Assembly (NCBI GenBank): GCA_016719295.1
Contig: JADKAF010000001.1
Span: 930,001 to 994,000, forward strand
Source of the DNA: Planctomycetota bacterium
Lineage (GTDB): Bacteria > Planctomycetota > UBA1135 > JADKAF01
Reading direction: 5' to 3'
Length of the DNA: 64,000 bases
Shown here: piece by piece, positions 24,774 through 34,183 of the stretch
Layout: every line of letters begins with the position of its first letter
Numbering within the stretch: position 1 is the first letter of the stretch
Translations under genes and position numbers: made by a program
Notes under the pieces: generated by a model
The model's input: only the letters and a program-made list of their open reading frames with translations
The model's database searches: none
What the model was told of the DNA's origin: nothing

Positions 24774-25724
24774 TCAGCGCCCAGCCGCCGGCGCCGCCTC
24801 CTCGGCGAGCAACGTGACTTCGCTCCCGAGGCGCACAGAGCCGCGCACCTGCAGCTCGGCCTCGCGGAGCGCGAGTTCGAGCTGCAACGACGTTCTTGAG
24901 CCCGCATTCAAGCCGTCCGCGCGCCGCAAGCGAAGCATCCCGGAGCTCTCCGCGGCGGTCACCTGCGCCTCCGTGAGCTCCGCAGCCCCTTCGGCAGCCC
25001 CGGCGGCGCTGAGATCCGGGCGGAATTCGAGCGCGAGCTGGACCGTCTCCGCATCGAGGCCTTCGATCTGGCTCCGCAGCCCGAAATCCAAGAGCCCGAA
25101 GGACGCGAGATGCACGGGCCGCAAGTGCTCCTCGGCGAGCCCGACACGGAGCTCCGGCGCCTTGGGCAGCGGCGGGAACACGGCTTCCATGGCTCCCATC
25201 AGATCCTCGGGCTGCACGAGCCCGCCCAGGCCGTCGAGTGCCTGAAGCGTTTCGGGTCGGTAACGCAGGACGCGCCCGCGGTCCTTGACCTCCAGCATGA
25301 GGGGCTTGCCGATCAGCTCGCGCAAGTTCTGGTAGAGCGGCGCATAGGTATCGCTGCTCTCGGCGGCGCTGGCGGCGGCGCGGGAGTCGAAGGCGTACGG
25401 CCGCCCAGAGACCTCTCCGGAGAGCGCGAGCCACAGGATCTCCTGCTGTACGCGCAGCGCCTGCCTACGAACCTCTACGAAGCGCAGGCGCGTTTCGAAC
25501 TCGAGGCGCAGGCCGAGGCGGATGGGATGAGGCTCGCCGTTGCCCAGGCGGAGCGAGATTTCGCCGGCGGTGGTCGACAGCACGCGGTAGCGGACCGAGC
25601 TACCGAGCTTCGGGTGATAGCCGAGCGCGGGATCCGCTGCGGGGGGACTCTGTGCCGGAGCGGGCGTCGCTGCGACGAGCATGCCCAGGGCGATCCAGGT
25701 CGAAGCGAGAGAGCGTCGTTGCAT
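24774..25724 (-). CDS. secreted protein of unknown function
   Basis: 316 residues with a signal peptide ending APAQSP near residue 25. The remainder is predicted beta-rich with alternating Arg/Leu strands (LRLEFETRLRFVEV, LEVKDRGRVLRYRPE), like lipoprotein-localisation or DUF6263-type folds. No catalytic motif is visible. It is followed 119 bases later by the secreted HEAT gene on the same strand; both products would leave the cytoplasm. Confidence 0.6.
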   Translation of the reverse strand: MQRRSLASTWIALGMLVAATPAPAQSPPAADPALGYHPKLGSSVRYRVLSTTAGEISLRLGNGEPHPIRLGLRLEFETRLRFVEVRRQALRVQQEILWLALSGEVSGRPYAFDSRAAASAAESSDTYAPLYQNLRELIGKPLMLEVKDRGRVLRYRPETLQALDGLGGLVQPEDLMGAMEAVFPPLPKAPELRVGLAEEHLRPVHLASFGLLDFGLRSQIEGLDAETVQLALEFRPDLSAAGAAEGAAELTEAQVTAAESSGMLRLRRADGLNAGSRTSLQLELALREAELQVRGSVRLGSEVTLLAEEAAPAAGR

Positions 25725-25806
25725 GCGCGAGGATTCCAGCTGGGACTAGAAATACAACAGAATGTTGATTATCGGAAGCCCGAGGAGGGCTGGTGAGCGG
25801 GGGACA

Positions 25807-27516
25807 TCAAGAGCTCGACGAAGGCCGCCGGTCACGCAGGGATTCCTCTGCACCGCCGGGCAAGACCTCCCGCACCAGAACGCCGGACGCCCCATCGCGC
25901 CCGGTGTCGAAATCGACGCGCAGCAGATCGCCCGCCCGCGCTTCGCAGCTTCCGCGGATCGAGACTTTCCGTTTCCCGAGCCCGCCCTGCCGTCGAGACG
26001 CACCCGGCAGCAACGGCTCGATCTCGATCTCGCTCCGGGATGCGTCGCTCACCGCCCGCACCCAGAGGCCGCCGTCTGCGGTGCACTGGTCCGCCGACGA
26101 TCCGTGGGTCAGCGCCAAGCAGCGTTCCGCGTCGCCCAGCCAGTCCTCGCGCAGGCTCTGGATCGTCGCGCCGAGCTCCGTCGAGTGCTCGGCGTCGAGC
26201 CAGGCGCAGAAGCGATCGAAGTTGCGCCACGCACGGAGCAGGCAGGCGGCCTCGTGGGCCGATTCGCGGAAGGCCTGTCCGCGCACCCAGCGCGGCAGCT
26301 CGATCAGGGCGTAGTCGCGCACCATGGCGGCATCGAGGGAATCGACGCTGGCGGGCGGTCGCGCGAGGGCATCCCAGGCCTGCGCCATGGAGAGCACTTG
26401 GCGACGCTCTTCCTCTTCGAGGGGCTCGCCGACGCGCTCGCGATCCCAGGCGTATTCCTCGACGATCGGCGCGATCCCGACGATCTCCCACGGAGCCTCG
26501 GAATCGACGTCTTCCTCTTCGCCTTCGTTCAACCCGAGCGCGGACTCGAGCTCCTGGAAGAGCTCGTCGAGGTTCTTGCCCTGGGCGCGACCGCGTTCGA
26601 ACGCCTCCACCGCCGAGCTTCGCGCAGAGGCCTCGGCTTGCTTCTCGCGGTGGAGTTCCGCTCGCTTCGGCCCGTTCGGAGCTGAGTTGCGCAGCGCTTG
26701 CTGAGCCTGCCAGTACTCCAGCGCGAGCTTGCGCGCGACGTCGAGGTCGCACGAGGTATCGAACGCGAGGTCTTCCAGCAGCGGTCCGAGGAACGCGCCG
26801 ACGCTCTCCGCGCCGAGCGCGAGCTCTCGCATCTCCTCGGCGACCGCCAAGTCGGACCCAGCTCCCTCGAGGAAGCCGAGCAAGTCGGCCTCGACGTGCT
26901 CGAGCGCACGCACGGATTGCGAGCGCGGGCGGAAGAAGAGTTCCTCCAGCTCGAGCTGCGAGAGGCGCGCGGCGCGCGGCCGCTCGCTGCGGGTCTGGCC
27001 GAGATCGCGCTTCACCGCGTCGAGCAGCTCGGGATCGTGGAGCCGCGCCGCTCCCGCCGAGAGAAGCGCTTCGTCACCGCGCAGCGGAAACACCCGCCCC
27101 ACGATGAGATCCCCGACTTCGGCCAGCCCTCGGAAATCGGCGTCGGCGAGCAGTAGGACACGGCCACTGGCGAGGTCTTCGACGCGCACGGCTCGGCTCT
27201 CGAGCCCTTCCGTCTGCAGCACCTCGAACAAGCTCGCGTGGCTCCCGCAGAGCGCATCGACGAGCTCGGCATCCTCGGCATCGATCTCGGGGGCGAGGCC
27301 GAGGATCGGCGTCGTGCCGAAGCGCGGGCTCTCGCGCTCGAGGAAGAAGTACTCACGATGGCGCTGCTCAGCCGCCGAGGACTGGCTCGTGTGATCGCGC
27401 CCGCCGTGGAAGCGCAGAGCTGACTCCTCGAGCTCGCGCGCCAGACCACTATCCTGCCGCACTCGCGCCTCGAGGCGCTCCAGCAGGTCCTTCAGATCGT
27501 CCGCTTCCAAGTCCAA
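25807..27516 (-). CDS. large acidic protein of unknown function
   Basis: 569 residues from a TTG at 27516, with GAGG eight bases upstream. The protein is rich in Glu, Asp, Leu and Ala, mostly helical, without signal peptide or membrane segment, so cytoplasmic. A segment of about 40 acidic residues surrounds GEEEDVDSEAPWEIVG. The C-terminal ~70 residues are beta-like (VSIRGSCEARAGDLLRVDF). I recognise no family. Divergent from cvpA, with a 219-base gap. Confidence 0.6.
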   Translation of the reverse strand: MDLEADDLKDLLERLEARVRQDSGLARELEESALRFHGGRDHTSQSSAAEQRHREYFFLERESPRFGTTPILGLAPEIDAEDAELVDALCGSHASLFEVLQTEGLESRAVRVEDLASGRVLLLADADFRGLAEVGDLIVGRVFPLRGDEALLSAGAARLHDPELLDAVKRDLGQTRSERPRAARLSQLELEELFFRPRSQSVRALEHVEADLLGFLEGAGSDLAVAEEMRELALGAESVGAFLGPLLEDLAFDTSCDLDVARKLALEYWQAQQALRNSAPNGPKRAELHREKQAEASARSSAVEAFERGRAQGKNLDELFQELESALGLNEGEEEDVDSEAPWEIVGIAPIVEEYAWDRERVGEPLEEEERRQVLSMAQAWDALARPPASVDSLDAAMVRDYALIELPRWVRGQAFRESAHEAACLLRAWRNFDRFCAWLDAEHSTELGATIQSLREDWLGDAERCLALTHGSSADQCTADGGLWVRAVSDASRSEIEIEPLLPGASRRQGGLGKRKVSIRGSCEARAGDLLRVDFDTGRDGASGVLVREVLPGGAEESLRDRRPSSSS

Positions 27517-27566
27517 AGCTCAAACCTCGAGACGGGGCTGTGAGACGGGTATCGGGAGTCCAGGAG

Positions 27567-27572
27567 TATACT
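27567..27572 (+). promoter_or_regulatory. possible -10 element ahead of cvpA
   Basis: A TATACT hexamer stands in the gap before the CvpA-like gene. No good -35 is seen at 17 bases, so this is weak. Confidence 0.25.
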
Positions 27573-27735
27573 GGCCGCTCGTGCGGCGCTCCCGCGACCT
27601 TCTCGTCGCGGAGCGTTCCGCACGCCCTGCCTGCTCCGCTCTTGATCGCCGCGCGGTCGGAGGCTCGCTCCGAACGCCGAGCGACGTGCTTCGCGGCACG
27701 GCCTGACCTCTCGACCCCTACCTGGACTCGGGCGC

Positions 27736-28674
27736 TTGCCAGCTCAGGAATCAGCTTCGGGACTCCTCGATGACGCCGTCGCCGATCTCGGCGCCGCGGC
27801 GCACGGCCTCGGACTGATCGACGGCATCTGCCTCGGGCTCATCGCGGTCTTCGCCCTGCGCGGTTTCTTCCGCGGGTTCGTGCGGCAGGCGGCGCTCTTC
27901 GCGGCGATCTTCGGAGGGATCTCGCTGGCGAACCTCTTCGCCGAGCCCCTCTCCAACGAGATCCCCGATCTCACGAGCGCTCTGGAATCCGGAGATCGAC
28001 TCTTCGCGGCGTATGTGGCGATCTTCTTGGCCACCTTGCTCCTGGCGGCGTTGGTCGCGCGCTTCCTGGAGCAAACGCTCGAGCTACTGCAGCTCCGCTC
28101 CGTCGATCGTTTGTTGGGCTTCGCGCTCGGGGCCGCCTGCGGAACGCTGCTGGTCGCGTTTCTCCTGGCGTGCGGTCTGGTCTTCACGCCGCGCGTCGGC
28201 CCCGGCGAGCGAATCCATCGCTCGCTCGAGGACTCGCGGAGTCTGCGCCTCGTCGCGAATGGCGTCGTACATCTGCGGCTCGCGCTGCCGCATCCCTTCC
28301 TTGTGCACGCCGAGGAGATCCTGGAGAACCACGCTCAGGAGCGCGCCGCCGCGGCCTCCCCGCCGAGTCCCCGATCGGAAGCCGCGGACACGGTGCCTCC
28401 GGATGGGCCGCGCGGGGCTCTCGGCGATCACACCGAGACGAGAACGCGCCAAGGATCCACGTCGCCTCGTTCCCAACTCGAGCCTGGCACTTCATCCGAG
28501 TCGCGCGCGACGTCCGAGCTGCGAGCGCCAGCCGAGCTCAGCAATCCGTCCGCGCAGCGAGATCCATCCGTTCTGAGCCCCCCGCCCGAGGCGCGAGGCG
28601 AGCCTGGCTCTTGGAGCCCCACGCAGCTACCCACCAAGAGAAGCACGAAGAACCCGCGCCCCAAGCGCGAGTAG
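27736..28674 (+). CDS. CvpA family membrane protein with long disordered tail
   Basis: 312 residues from a TTG at 27736; no ATG or GTG in frame precedes the first helix. Four membrane helices span about residues 27-155, with the RGFFRGFVRQAA segment between the first two that marks the CvpA/colicin V production family. About 120 residues of Ser, Pro, Glu and Arg follow, likely disordered and cytoplasmic. CvpA proteins affect envelope integrity and were first linked to colicin V export. Convergent with nadA. Confidence 0.75.
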   Translation: MPAQESASGLLDDAVADLGAAAHGLGLIDGICLGLIAVFALRGFFRGFVRQAALFAAIFGGISLANLFAEPLSNEIPDLTSALESGDRLFAAYVAIFLATLLLAALVARFLEQTLELLQLRSVDRLLGFALGAACGTLLVAFLLACGLVFTPRVGPGERIHRSLEDSRSLRLVANGVVHLRLALPHPFLVHAEEILENHAQERAAAASPPSPRSEAADTVPPDGPRGALGDHTETRTRQGSTSPRSQLEPGTSSESRATSELRAPAELSNPSAQRDPSVLSPPPEARGEPGSWSPTQLPTKRSTKNPRPKRE

Positions 28675-28730
28675 AAGGGCTCGGGCCAGAGAGACCGGTC
28701 GCGTCCTCGAAACGCCTCGAGTCCCCTCGC

Positions 28731-29870
28731 TCAGGGCATCGCCAGCATGCGCTCGAGCGCGATGCGGGCTTCGGCGCGCACGTTGGCCGGAACCTCGACC
28801 GCCTTGCTCGGATCGTCGAGGTCCTGCTCGAGGCAAGAGCGCAGGTTGGCCAGGTTGATCTTGTACATGTTCGGGCAGAGCGAGCGATCCAGCGCAAGCA
28901 CGCGGCGATCGGAGAAGTCGCGCGCCAAGCGATCGATCATGTTCACCTCGGTCCCGATCACGATGGTCGCCCCCGGACCGGCGTCCTCGACATAGCGACA
29001 GATCGCCTCGGTCGAGCCGTGGGCATCCGCGACCGCGAGAACCTCTTCCATGCACTCGGGATGGACGATGACCTTCGCACCAGGACACAGGGAGCGAGCG
29101 CGCTCGACCATCGCTACGGTGAAGTGCGTGTGCACGTGGCAGTAGCCTTTCCACAGGATCACGCGCGCGCGGCGCACGCGTTCGGGATCGGCTCCCCCAC
29201 CCGGTAGCGTTCCGTCCCAGAGCACCTCGTCCTGCGGACCGAGGCCAAACTTCCGCGCGGTGTTCCGACCGAGATGCTCGTCCGGAAAGAAGAAGATCTT
29301 CTTCCCCTGCTCGAAGGCCCAGCGAAAGACGCGCTCGGCGTTGGAAGACGTGCACACCGTGCCGCCGTTACGGCCGCAGAAGGCCTTCAGGTCGGCGAAC
29401 GAGTTCATGTAGGTGATCGGAAGCAGGCTGCCCGCGCCGCAGATCGCCTCCAGCTCCGTCCACGAGCGGATCGCATCGTCGATGTCCCCCATATCCGCCA
29501 TCGGGCAGCCGGCCTGGGCGGTCGGATGGAAGACGCGCTGATCCTCGCGCTTCAGCACGGCGCAGGATTCGACCATGAAGCGCACGCCGCAGAACACCAA
29601 GCTGCGGCCGCGCGCCAGCGCCCCGTCTCGCGCAAGCTTGAAGGAATCGCCGACGATGTCCGCGTAGTCGACGATCTCCTTGCGCTGGTAGTGGTGACCG
29701 AGGATCACCAGATCCGCTCCGCGCTCCTGCTTGATGCGCTCGATCACCGCGCGGTGCTCGACGTTTTGCGCGGCCATGCGCTCGAGCAGCGAGCCCTTCT
29801 CAAGAGGCGCGCGCGAGCCCGCGGCGCTCTCTTTCGCAGGAGAGAGGTGTTCGTAGGCGGCTTGAGTCAT
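28731..29870 (-). CDS. nadA: quinolinate synthase
   Basis: 379 residues. NadA condenses iminoaspartate with dihydroxyacetone phosphate to quinolinate for NAD synthesis, using a [4Fe-4S] cluster. Signature blocks are VILGHHYQRKEI, FCGVRFMVESCAVL, CPMADM, YMNSFADLKAFCG, CTSSNAERV and DRSLCPNMYKINL near the end; the conserved cluster cysteines are present. The ATG at 29870 gives the family's N-terminus after a ~35-residue extension. The bases just upstream read CTCCTCC, not a Shine-Dalgarno. nadB and nadC are not in the window. Confidence 0.95.
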   Translation of the reverse strand: MTQAAYEHLSPAKESAAGSRAPLEKGSLLERMAAQNVEHRAVIERIKQERGADLVILGHHYQRKEIVDYADIVGDSFKLARDGALARGRSLVFCGVRFMVESCAVLKREDQRVFHPTAQAGCPMADMGDIDDAIRSWTELEAICGAGSLLPITYMNSFADLKAFCGRNGGTVCTSSNAERVFRWAFEQGKKIFFFPDEHLGRNTARKFGLGPQDEVLWDGTLPGGGADPERVRRARVILWKGYCHVHTHFTVAMVERARSLCPGAKVIVHPECMEEVLAVADAHGSTEAICRYVEDAGPGATIVIGTEVNMIDRLARDFSDRRVLALDRSLCPNMYKINLANLRSCLEQDLDDPSKAVEVPANVRAEARIALERMLAMP

Positions 29871-29886
29871 CGGAGGAGATTCCGAA

Positions 29887-29970
29887 TGCCGGAGGTGGGA
29901 GTTGAACCCACACATGGTTGCCCATACCGGATTTTGAGTCCGGCGCGTCTGCCGATTCCGCCACTCCGGC
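29887..29970 (-). tRNA. tRNA-Leu(CAA)
   Basis: An 84-base class II tRNA. The acceptor GCCGGAG pairs with CTCCGGC, the anticodon loop is CTCAAAA, the variable arm is long, and the T-loop GTTCAACTCCC is typical. Discriminator A; CCA is not encoded. Confidence 0.96.
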
Positions 29971-29983
29971 GCGGAGGGCGAAG

Positions 29984-30012
29984 AGTGTAGCGACAGAGAG
30001 CCCGGGCGGAAA
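29984..30012 (-). promoter_or_regulatory. possible promoter of tRNA-Leu(CAA)
   Basis: On the minus strand TTTCCG, 17 bases and TACACT precede the tRNA by 14 bases. The -10 is good, the -35 weak. Confidence 0.35.
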
Positions 30013-30054
30013 GACCGTAGACCAGAGCAACCCCCTCCTCAAGCCCGCGTCGTC

Positions 30055-30081
30055 GATCCACAGCTCTGGAGCTGCTGGATC
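30055..30081 (-). terminator. possible terminator hairpin at the end of ddl
   Basis: GATCCA and TGGATC, extended by CAGCT/AGCTG with one bulged base around a four-base loop, form a hairpin that touches the ddl stop codon. No U-tract. Confidence 0.35.
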
Positions 30082-31138
30082 AGCGCCTTGCGCGAAGGCC
30101 GAGTTCTGCGATGCGATCGAGGAGCCCCGCGTAGGAGATCCCGGCGACGCGCGCGGCCAGCGGCAGCAGCGAGCGCGGCGTGAGCCCGGGGATGGTGTTG
30201 GTCTCGAGCATCGTCAGCGCGTCATCCCCGACGAGGAAGTCCGTGCGGCTCATGCCCTGGAGCGCGAATCCTCGATGCAAGCGCAAGGCGGCTTCTTGGA
30301 TCCGCGTGATCATCGGCCGAGGCACCGAGATCGCCGGACAATGCTCGAGCGCGCCATCGGCGGAGTATTTCTCTTCGTAGGAGAAGTATGCATCCCTGCG
30401 CGGTCGGATCTCCACCGGCTCGAGCACGAGCAGCTCGTCGTCCTCCGCATTGCCGAGCACGCCGCAGGAGACCTCGGTCCCGCGAAACTCCGCTTCGACG
30501 AGCACTCGTGCATCGTGCTCGAACGCCAAGTCCAGCGCGCGCTCGGTCGTCGCGGGATCCGCCGCGCGTGACAGCCCGAGGCTCGAGCCTCCTCGCGCCG
30601 GCTTCACGAAGCACGGCCAGCCAGTGGCGGACTCGATGCGCCGCAGGATCTTCGCGCGATCACGCCGCCATTCGAGCTCCAGCACGGAGCACGCCGGAGA
30701 CACCGGCACGCCGAGATCCGCAGCGGCGGCCCGATTCCAGATCTTGTCCATGCAGAGCGCGCTTCCGGCGACGCCGCTACCGGTATAGGCGAGTCCGGCG
30801 GCCTCGAGCGCCCCTTGCAGCCGGCCGTCTTCGCCGCCGAGTCCGTGCAGCGCGACGAATACGACATCGATCCCCGCTCGTCGCCATTCCTGGAGCGCGT
30901 CGTGGAGATGGCTCTCCAGATGCGGGATCGAGCCGCCTTCCAGGTCGCGCACGACCGAGCGCTCGCAGGACTCCGCGGTCCAGCGCACCGAGCCGCTGGC
31001 CGTGATCACCGCTGCGTGCGCGAGCCAGCGGCTGCGATCGAGCGCTTCGAGGACGCCGGCTCCCGAGCTCAGGGAAACGCCGCGCTCGCTCGAGGTACCG
31101 CCGCAGAGAACGAGCAGGCGCTTGCGCGTCGCGCTCAT
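30080..31138 (-). CDS. ddl: D-alanine--D-alanine ligase
   Basis: 352 residues of the ATP-grasp family. Ddl makes the D-Ala-D-Ala dipeptide that ends the peptidoglycan stem peptide. Conserved pieces are LCGGTSSERGVSLSSG at the N-terminus, ALHGLGGEDGRLQGALEAAGLAYTGSG, MDKIWNRAAA, CFVKPARGGSSLG for ATP binding, and TDFLVGDDALTMLETNTIPGLT with the metal-binding Glu and Asn. The usual K in MDK is kept. Its ATG overlaps the stop of the UDP-HexNAc pyrophosphorylase gene as ATGA, placing two wall-precursor enzymes in one unit at the end of the fatty-acid operon. Confidence 0.94.
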   Translation of the reverse strand: MSATRKRLLVLCGGTSSERGVSLSSGAGVLEALDRSRWLAHAAVITASGSVRWTAESCERSVVRDLEGGSIPHLESHLHDALQEWRRAGIDVVFVALHGLGGEDGRLQGALEAAGLAYTGSGVAGSALCMDKIWNRAAAADLGVPVSPACSVLELEWRRDRAKILRRIESATGWPCFVKPARGGSSLGLSRAADPATTERALDLAFEHDARVLVEAEFRGTEVSCGVLGNAEDDELLVLEPVEIRPRRDAYFSYEEKYSADGALEHCPAISVPRPMITRIQEAALRLHRGFALQGMSRTDFLVGDDALTMLETNTIPGLTPRSLLPLAARVAGISYAGLLDRIAELGLRARR

Positions 31139-32527
31139 GCCCGCAGATACCAGCGCCGCCCGGCTGGAGCAGCGAATCCTCGCTTCACGCGCGACGCCGC
31201 TTCGGCAGCACAACTCGCCCAGAGCGGAGAGATCTCGACCTCGGCGTCGGCGGGCACGGCGATACCGGCGCACTCGAGCCAGCGCCGACCTTGCGCCAAG
31301 ATCGCCTCTCGCGCCGACGCCGGCGAGTCCTCTCCGTCGCGATTCTTCACGGGCGCGAACTCCTCTTCGCGCAGCACTTCCTGCACCAACACGCGATGAG
31401 CGCGCGGCAAGGCATCGAAGACGAAGGTCTCGAACTTGATGCCCTCGCGCTCGTGAGCTCGTCCGTGCTCGTCGATGACGGTGAGCTTCTTCTTCGCTCG
31501 GTGGTAGGGCAGCGAGAGATCTCCGCCCCCGACGCGCTCCAGGAAATCGCGGCGGAACGCATGCACGGCGATGTTGCCAGCCCGAAAAAGCAGGCGCCCC
31601 TCGCCGTCACGCGCCTCGCGCAGGGACGCGGGGAGATCGCTGTATTCGATGCAGCCGTACTTGGCTCCGCGCAGCCCGATCACACCGACCTTCTCGCCGG
31701 CGTCTCGCTTGGTGACGACCTTGCAGGAAGCCTCGGCCCCGAGAGCGATGTGTCGCCCGAGGAAGAGCGGATCGACGAAGTCGACGAGCGCGTTGTCGAC
31801 CTGGCAGGTCAGCACCTGCTCGATCCGGCGTCGTGCCATCTCGTCCAACGCTCCGGTCTCGGCCAAGCCGCTCAGCACTCCGCCGTGTCCGTTGGGATTG
31901 CGGAAGAGCTGCGACTTCGAGGCGAGCAGCAGCTTCCCGTGCGGATCGACCGCCGGGATCATGCGCTGCGCGAAGAAGCGCACGTCGCCCGGATCCAGGC
32001 CGAAGTGCTGATGCTGCGCGAAGAAGGCGCGCGTTTCGGCATCGTTGCCTTCGCTGGTCATGATCCACCAAGGCAGCGGTGCGCCGTAGGTGCGATGCGC
32101 CGCGAGGATCTTCTCGCTGAGGATCTGGAAAAGCGTGGCGCCAGAAACCGGGCCGACCCCGAACGCGCCCTTCGGTCCATCGAGCCCGAGGCGCGAAGCC
32201 TGTCCGCCCGCGACCGTCACGCAAGCGACTCCGCCGAGCCTCAGCAGATCTTCTCCGCGCTGGATCGCCTCGACTTCCTCGGCGGGCGAACCCATTCCGC
32301 GGGGAGCTGCGGGATCGACGGACTCCAGCGTTTCGCCTCTGTCCGTGTCACCGTCCTCGCCACGGACACAGCGCTCCAGGAGCTCGAAAATCGATGCTCT
32401 CGATCTCTTGAGCGAGTGCGGCGCGCTGCGCGTCGTCGAGCTCGTCCCAGAACCGCAGTACATGGGACTGCCCGCGCGGGACGAGCAGCGCTTCGAGGTG
32501 CTCGCGTCGATTGCGGATGGCGGTCAC
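31135..32527 (-). CDS. UDP-N-acetylhexosamine pyrophosphorylase, eukaryote-type, frameshifted near the N-terminus
   Basis: The enzyme would couple UTP to GlcNAc-1-P or GalNAc-1-P. The UDPGP fold is plain: VAGGQASRLG (nucleotide loop), GPKGAFGVGP, WWIMTSEGNDAETRAFF, NPNGHGGVL and QVDNALVDFVDP. It belongs to the UAP1 class, not the bacterial GlmU class. The N-terminus, from a GTG at 32527 with GAGGGG four bases upstream, lies in a different frame (LRFWDELDDAQRAALAQEI then ESIDF) and joins the main frame if one T is dropped from the TTTT at 32387-32390, giving IDFELLERC. The corrected protein is 463 residues. The uncorrected main frame would have no good start. Confidence 0.82.
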
Positions 32528-32559
32528 TTGGCCCCTCGCTCGCTGGCGCCCGTCTCCGG

Positions 32560-32889
32560 TCAATGCGGCTTGGAGAGCTCTTCCAGCATGGACTCGAGGA
32601 ACCCGACGAGCTTCTGGTAGCGATGCTCGAGGATGAGCTGGCGCTGCACCAGCTTCTCGACGATCGGCGGCATCAATGCCTCGAGCACGTAGTTGTTGAT
32701 CATGTTGATCAACTCGGCCTTGCCGGCGTCGGGGAGCTTGTGGAAGTGGAAGCTGAACGCGTGATCCAACGTTTCCTTCGTGAAGTGCAGGCACTCCTTG
32801 GTGATGACTTCCAAGGACTGCTTGTCGTGCCCCACCTTGAAGTCCTGGACTTTGAAGGCGTGGAGCATGTCGTGGAACTTCTTCTGCAC
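32560..32889 (-). CDS. small helical protein of unknown function in the fab operon
   Basis: 109 residues from a GTG at 32889, with AGGAGG eight bases upstream, a strong site. It is predicted all-helical, has six histidines in its first 60 residues (HDMLHAFK, HFTKETLDHAFSFHFH) and an amphipathic C-terminal helix. There is no signal peptide. It sits between fabF and the UDP-HexNAc pyrophosphorylase on the same strand, so it is co-transcribed with lipid synthesis. No family is recognised. Confidence 0.65.
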   Translation of the reverse strand: MQKKFHDMLHAFKVQDFKVGHDKQSLEVITKECLHFTKETLDHAFSFHFHKLPDAGKAELINMINNYVLEALMPPIVEKLVQRQLILEHRYQKLVGFLESMLEELSKPH

Positions 32890-32941
32890 GGGGGTCGCCT
32901 CCTGGGCGGATGAATGCTTGGCGAGCGAGAGAGAGGCTCGC

Positions 32942-34183
32942 TCAGTCGACCTTGCCGACGAGCAACGAGGTGTTGTGACCGCCGAATCCCAGCGAGTTGG
33001 AGATGGCGTTCCGCACGCGCGCTTCGCGTGGCGCGCCCGGAACGTAATCGAGGTCGCACTCGGGATCGGGGTTCTCGAGGTTGAGCGTCTGATGCACCAC
33101 GCCTCGCGAGACGCTGAGCGCCGTGACCACGAGCTCCACCGCGGCCGACGCGCCGAGGAGGTGTCCGATCATCGACTTGGTCGAGGACACCATGAGCTTC
33201 GCCGCCCGATCGCCGAAGGCTCGCTTGATCGCCAGCGTCTCGATCTTGTCGTTCAGCGGCGTCGAAGTCCCGTGCGCGTTCACGTAGTCGAGCGTCGAGA
33301 GGTCGATGCCCGACTCTTTCACGGCCAGCTTCATCGCTCGCGTCGCGCCGTCTCCGTCTTCGGCGGGCGCGGTGATGTGGAATGCGTCGTCCGTCGAGCC
33401 AAAGCCCTTCAGCTCCGCGTAGATCCGCGCCCCACGCCGCCGTGCATGCTCGAACTCTTCGAGCACCAGGATGGCGGCGCCTTCGCCCATCACGAATCCG
33501 TCGCGCTCGCGATCGAACGGTCGCGAAGCCCGCGTGGGCTCCTCGTTGCGCGAGCTCAGCGCCTTGGCGGCGCAGAAGCCGGCCAATCCGAGCTCGGTGG
33601 TCGCGGCTTCCGAGCCTCCGGTTACGACCACATCGGCTTCGCCCCACTGGATCGTTCGCAGCGCGAGTCCGATCGAGTGACCCGCCGACGCGCAGGCGCT
33701 CGACGTGGCGTAGCAGGTGCCGCGGATCCCGAAGCGGATCGCGATCTGCCCGGCCGGAGCGTTGGACATGATCATCGGGACGAAGAAGGGCGTCACGCGT
33801 CGTGCGCCGCGCTCCTTCAGCACCGCGTACTGCTCCTCGATGCCGCTCAGTCCGCCGATGCCGGTGGCCACGATGCTGCCGATCCGCTCGCGGTCGAGCT
33901 TCTCGAAGTCCAGCCCCGAATCAGCGACCGCGCGGTCGGCGGCGTAGAGCGCGTACTCCGTGAAGCGATCGAGACGCTTGCGCTCGAGCACGCTGAAGTA
34001 GCCCTCGGGCGGCGGATCCACCACCTCGCACGCGAAGCGCGTCGCGAACTGCGACGTATCGAAGCGGGTGATCGGTGTCGCGCCGGAGCGCCCGGCGAGG
34101 AGCCCAGCCCAGATGGTCTCGAGCTCGCGGCCAAGAGCGCAGATCGCTCCCATGCCCGTGATGACGACTCTACGCTTGCTCAT
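32942..34183 (-). CDS. fabF: beta-ketoacyl-ACP synthase II
   Basis: 413 residues. FabF elongates acyl-ACP by condensation with malonyl-ACP. The catalytic triad is C164 (SSACASAGHS), H304 (VNAHGTSTPLND) and H341 (KSMIGHLLGASA), and the GFGGHNTSLL end is typical. AGGAGAGG lies upstream of the ATG at 34183. It follows acpP after a 207-base gap, in the conserved order plsX-fabH-fabD-fabG-acpP-fabF. Confidence 0.97.
   Translation of the reverse strand: MSKRRVVITGMGAICALGRELETIWAGLLAGRSGATPITRFDTSQFATRFACEVVDPPPEGYFSVLERKRLDRFTEYALYAADRAVADSGLDFEKLDRERIGSIVATGIGGLSGIEEQYAVLKERGARRVTPFFVPMIMSNAPAGQIAIRFGIRGTCYATSSACASAGHSIGLALRTIQWGEADVVVTGGSEAATTELGLAGFCAAKALSSRNEEPTRASRPFDRERDGFVMGEGAAILVLEEFEHARRRGARIYAELKGFGSTDDAFHITAPAEDGDGATRAMKLAVKESGIDLSTLDYVNAHGTSTPLNDKIETLAIKRAFGDRAAKLMVSSTKSMIGHLLGASAAVELVVTALSVSRGVVHQTLNLENPDPECDLDYVPGAPREARVRNAISNSLGFGGHNTSLLVGKVD

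Noticed and set aside
32387..32390. Programmed ribosomal frameshift in the UDP-HexNAc pyrophosphorylase gene
   Set aside because: There is no slippery heptamer or following structure of the known kinds, and similar homopolymer shifts occur in unrelated genes of the window, so a base-call error is simpler.
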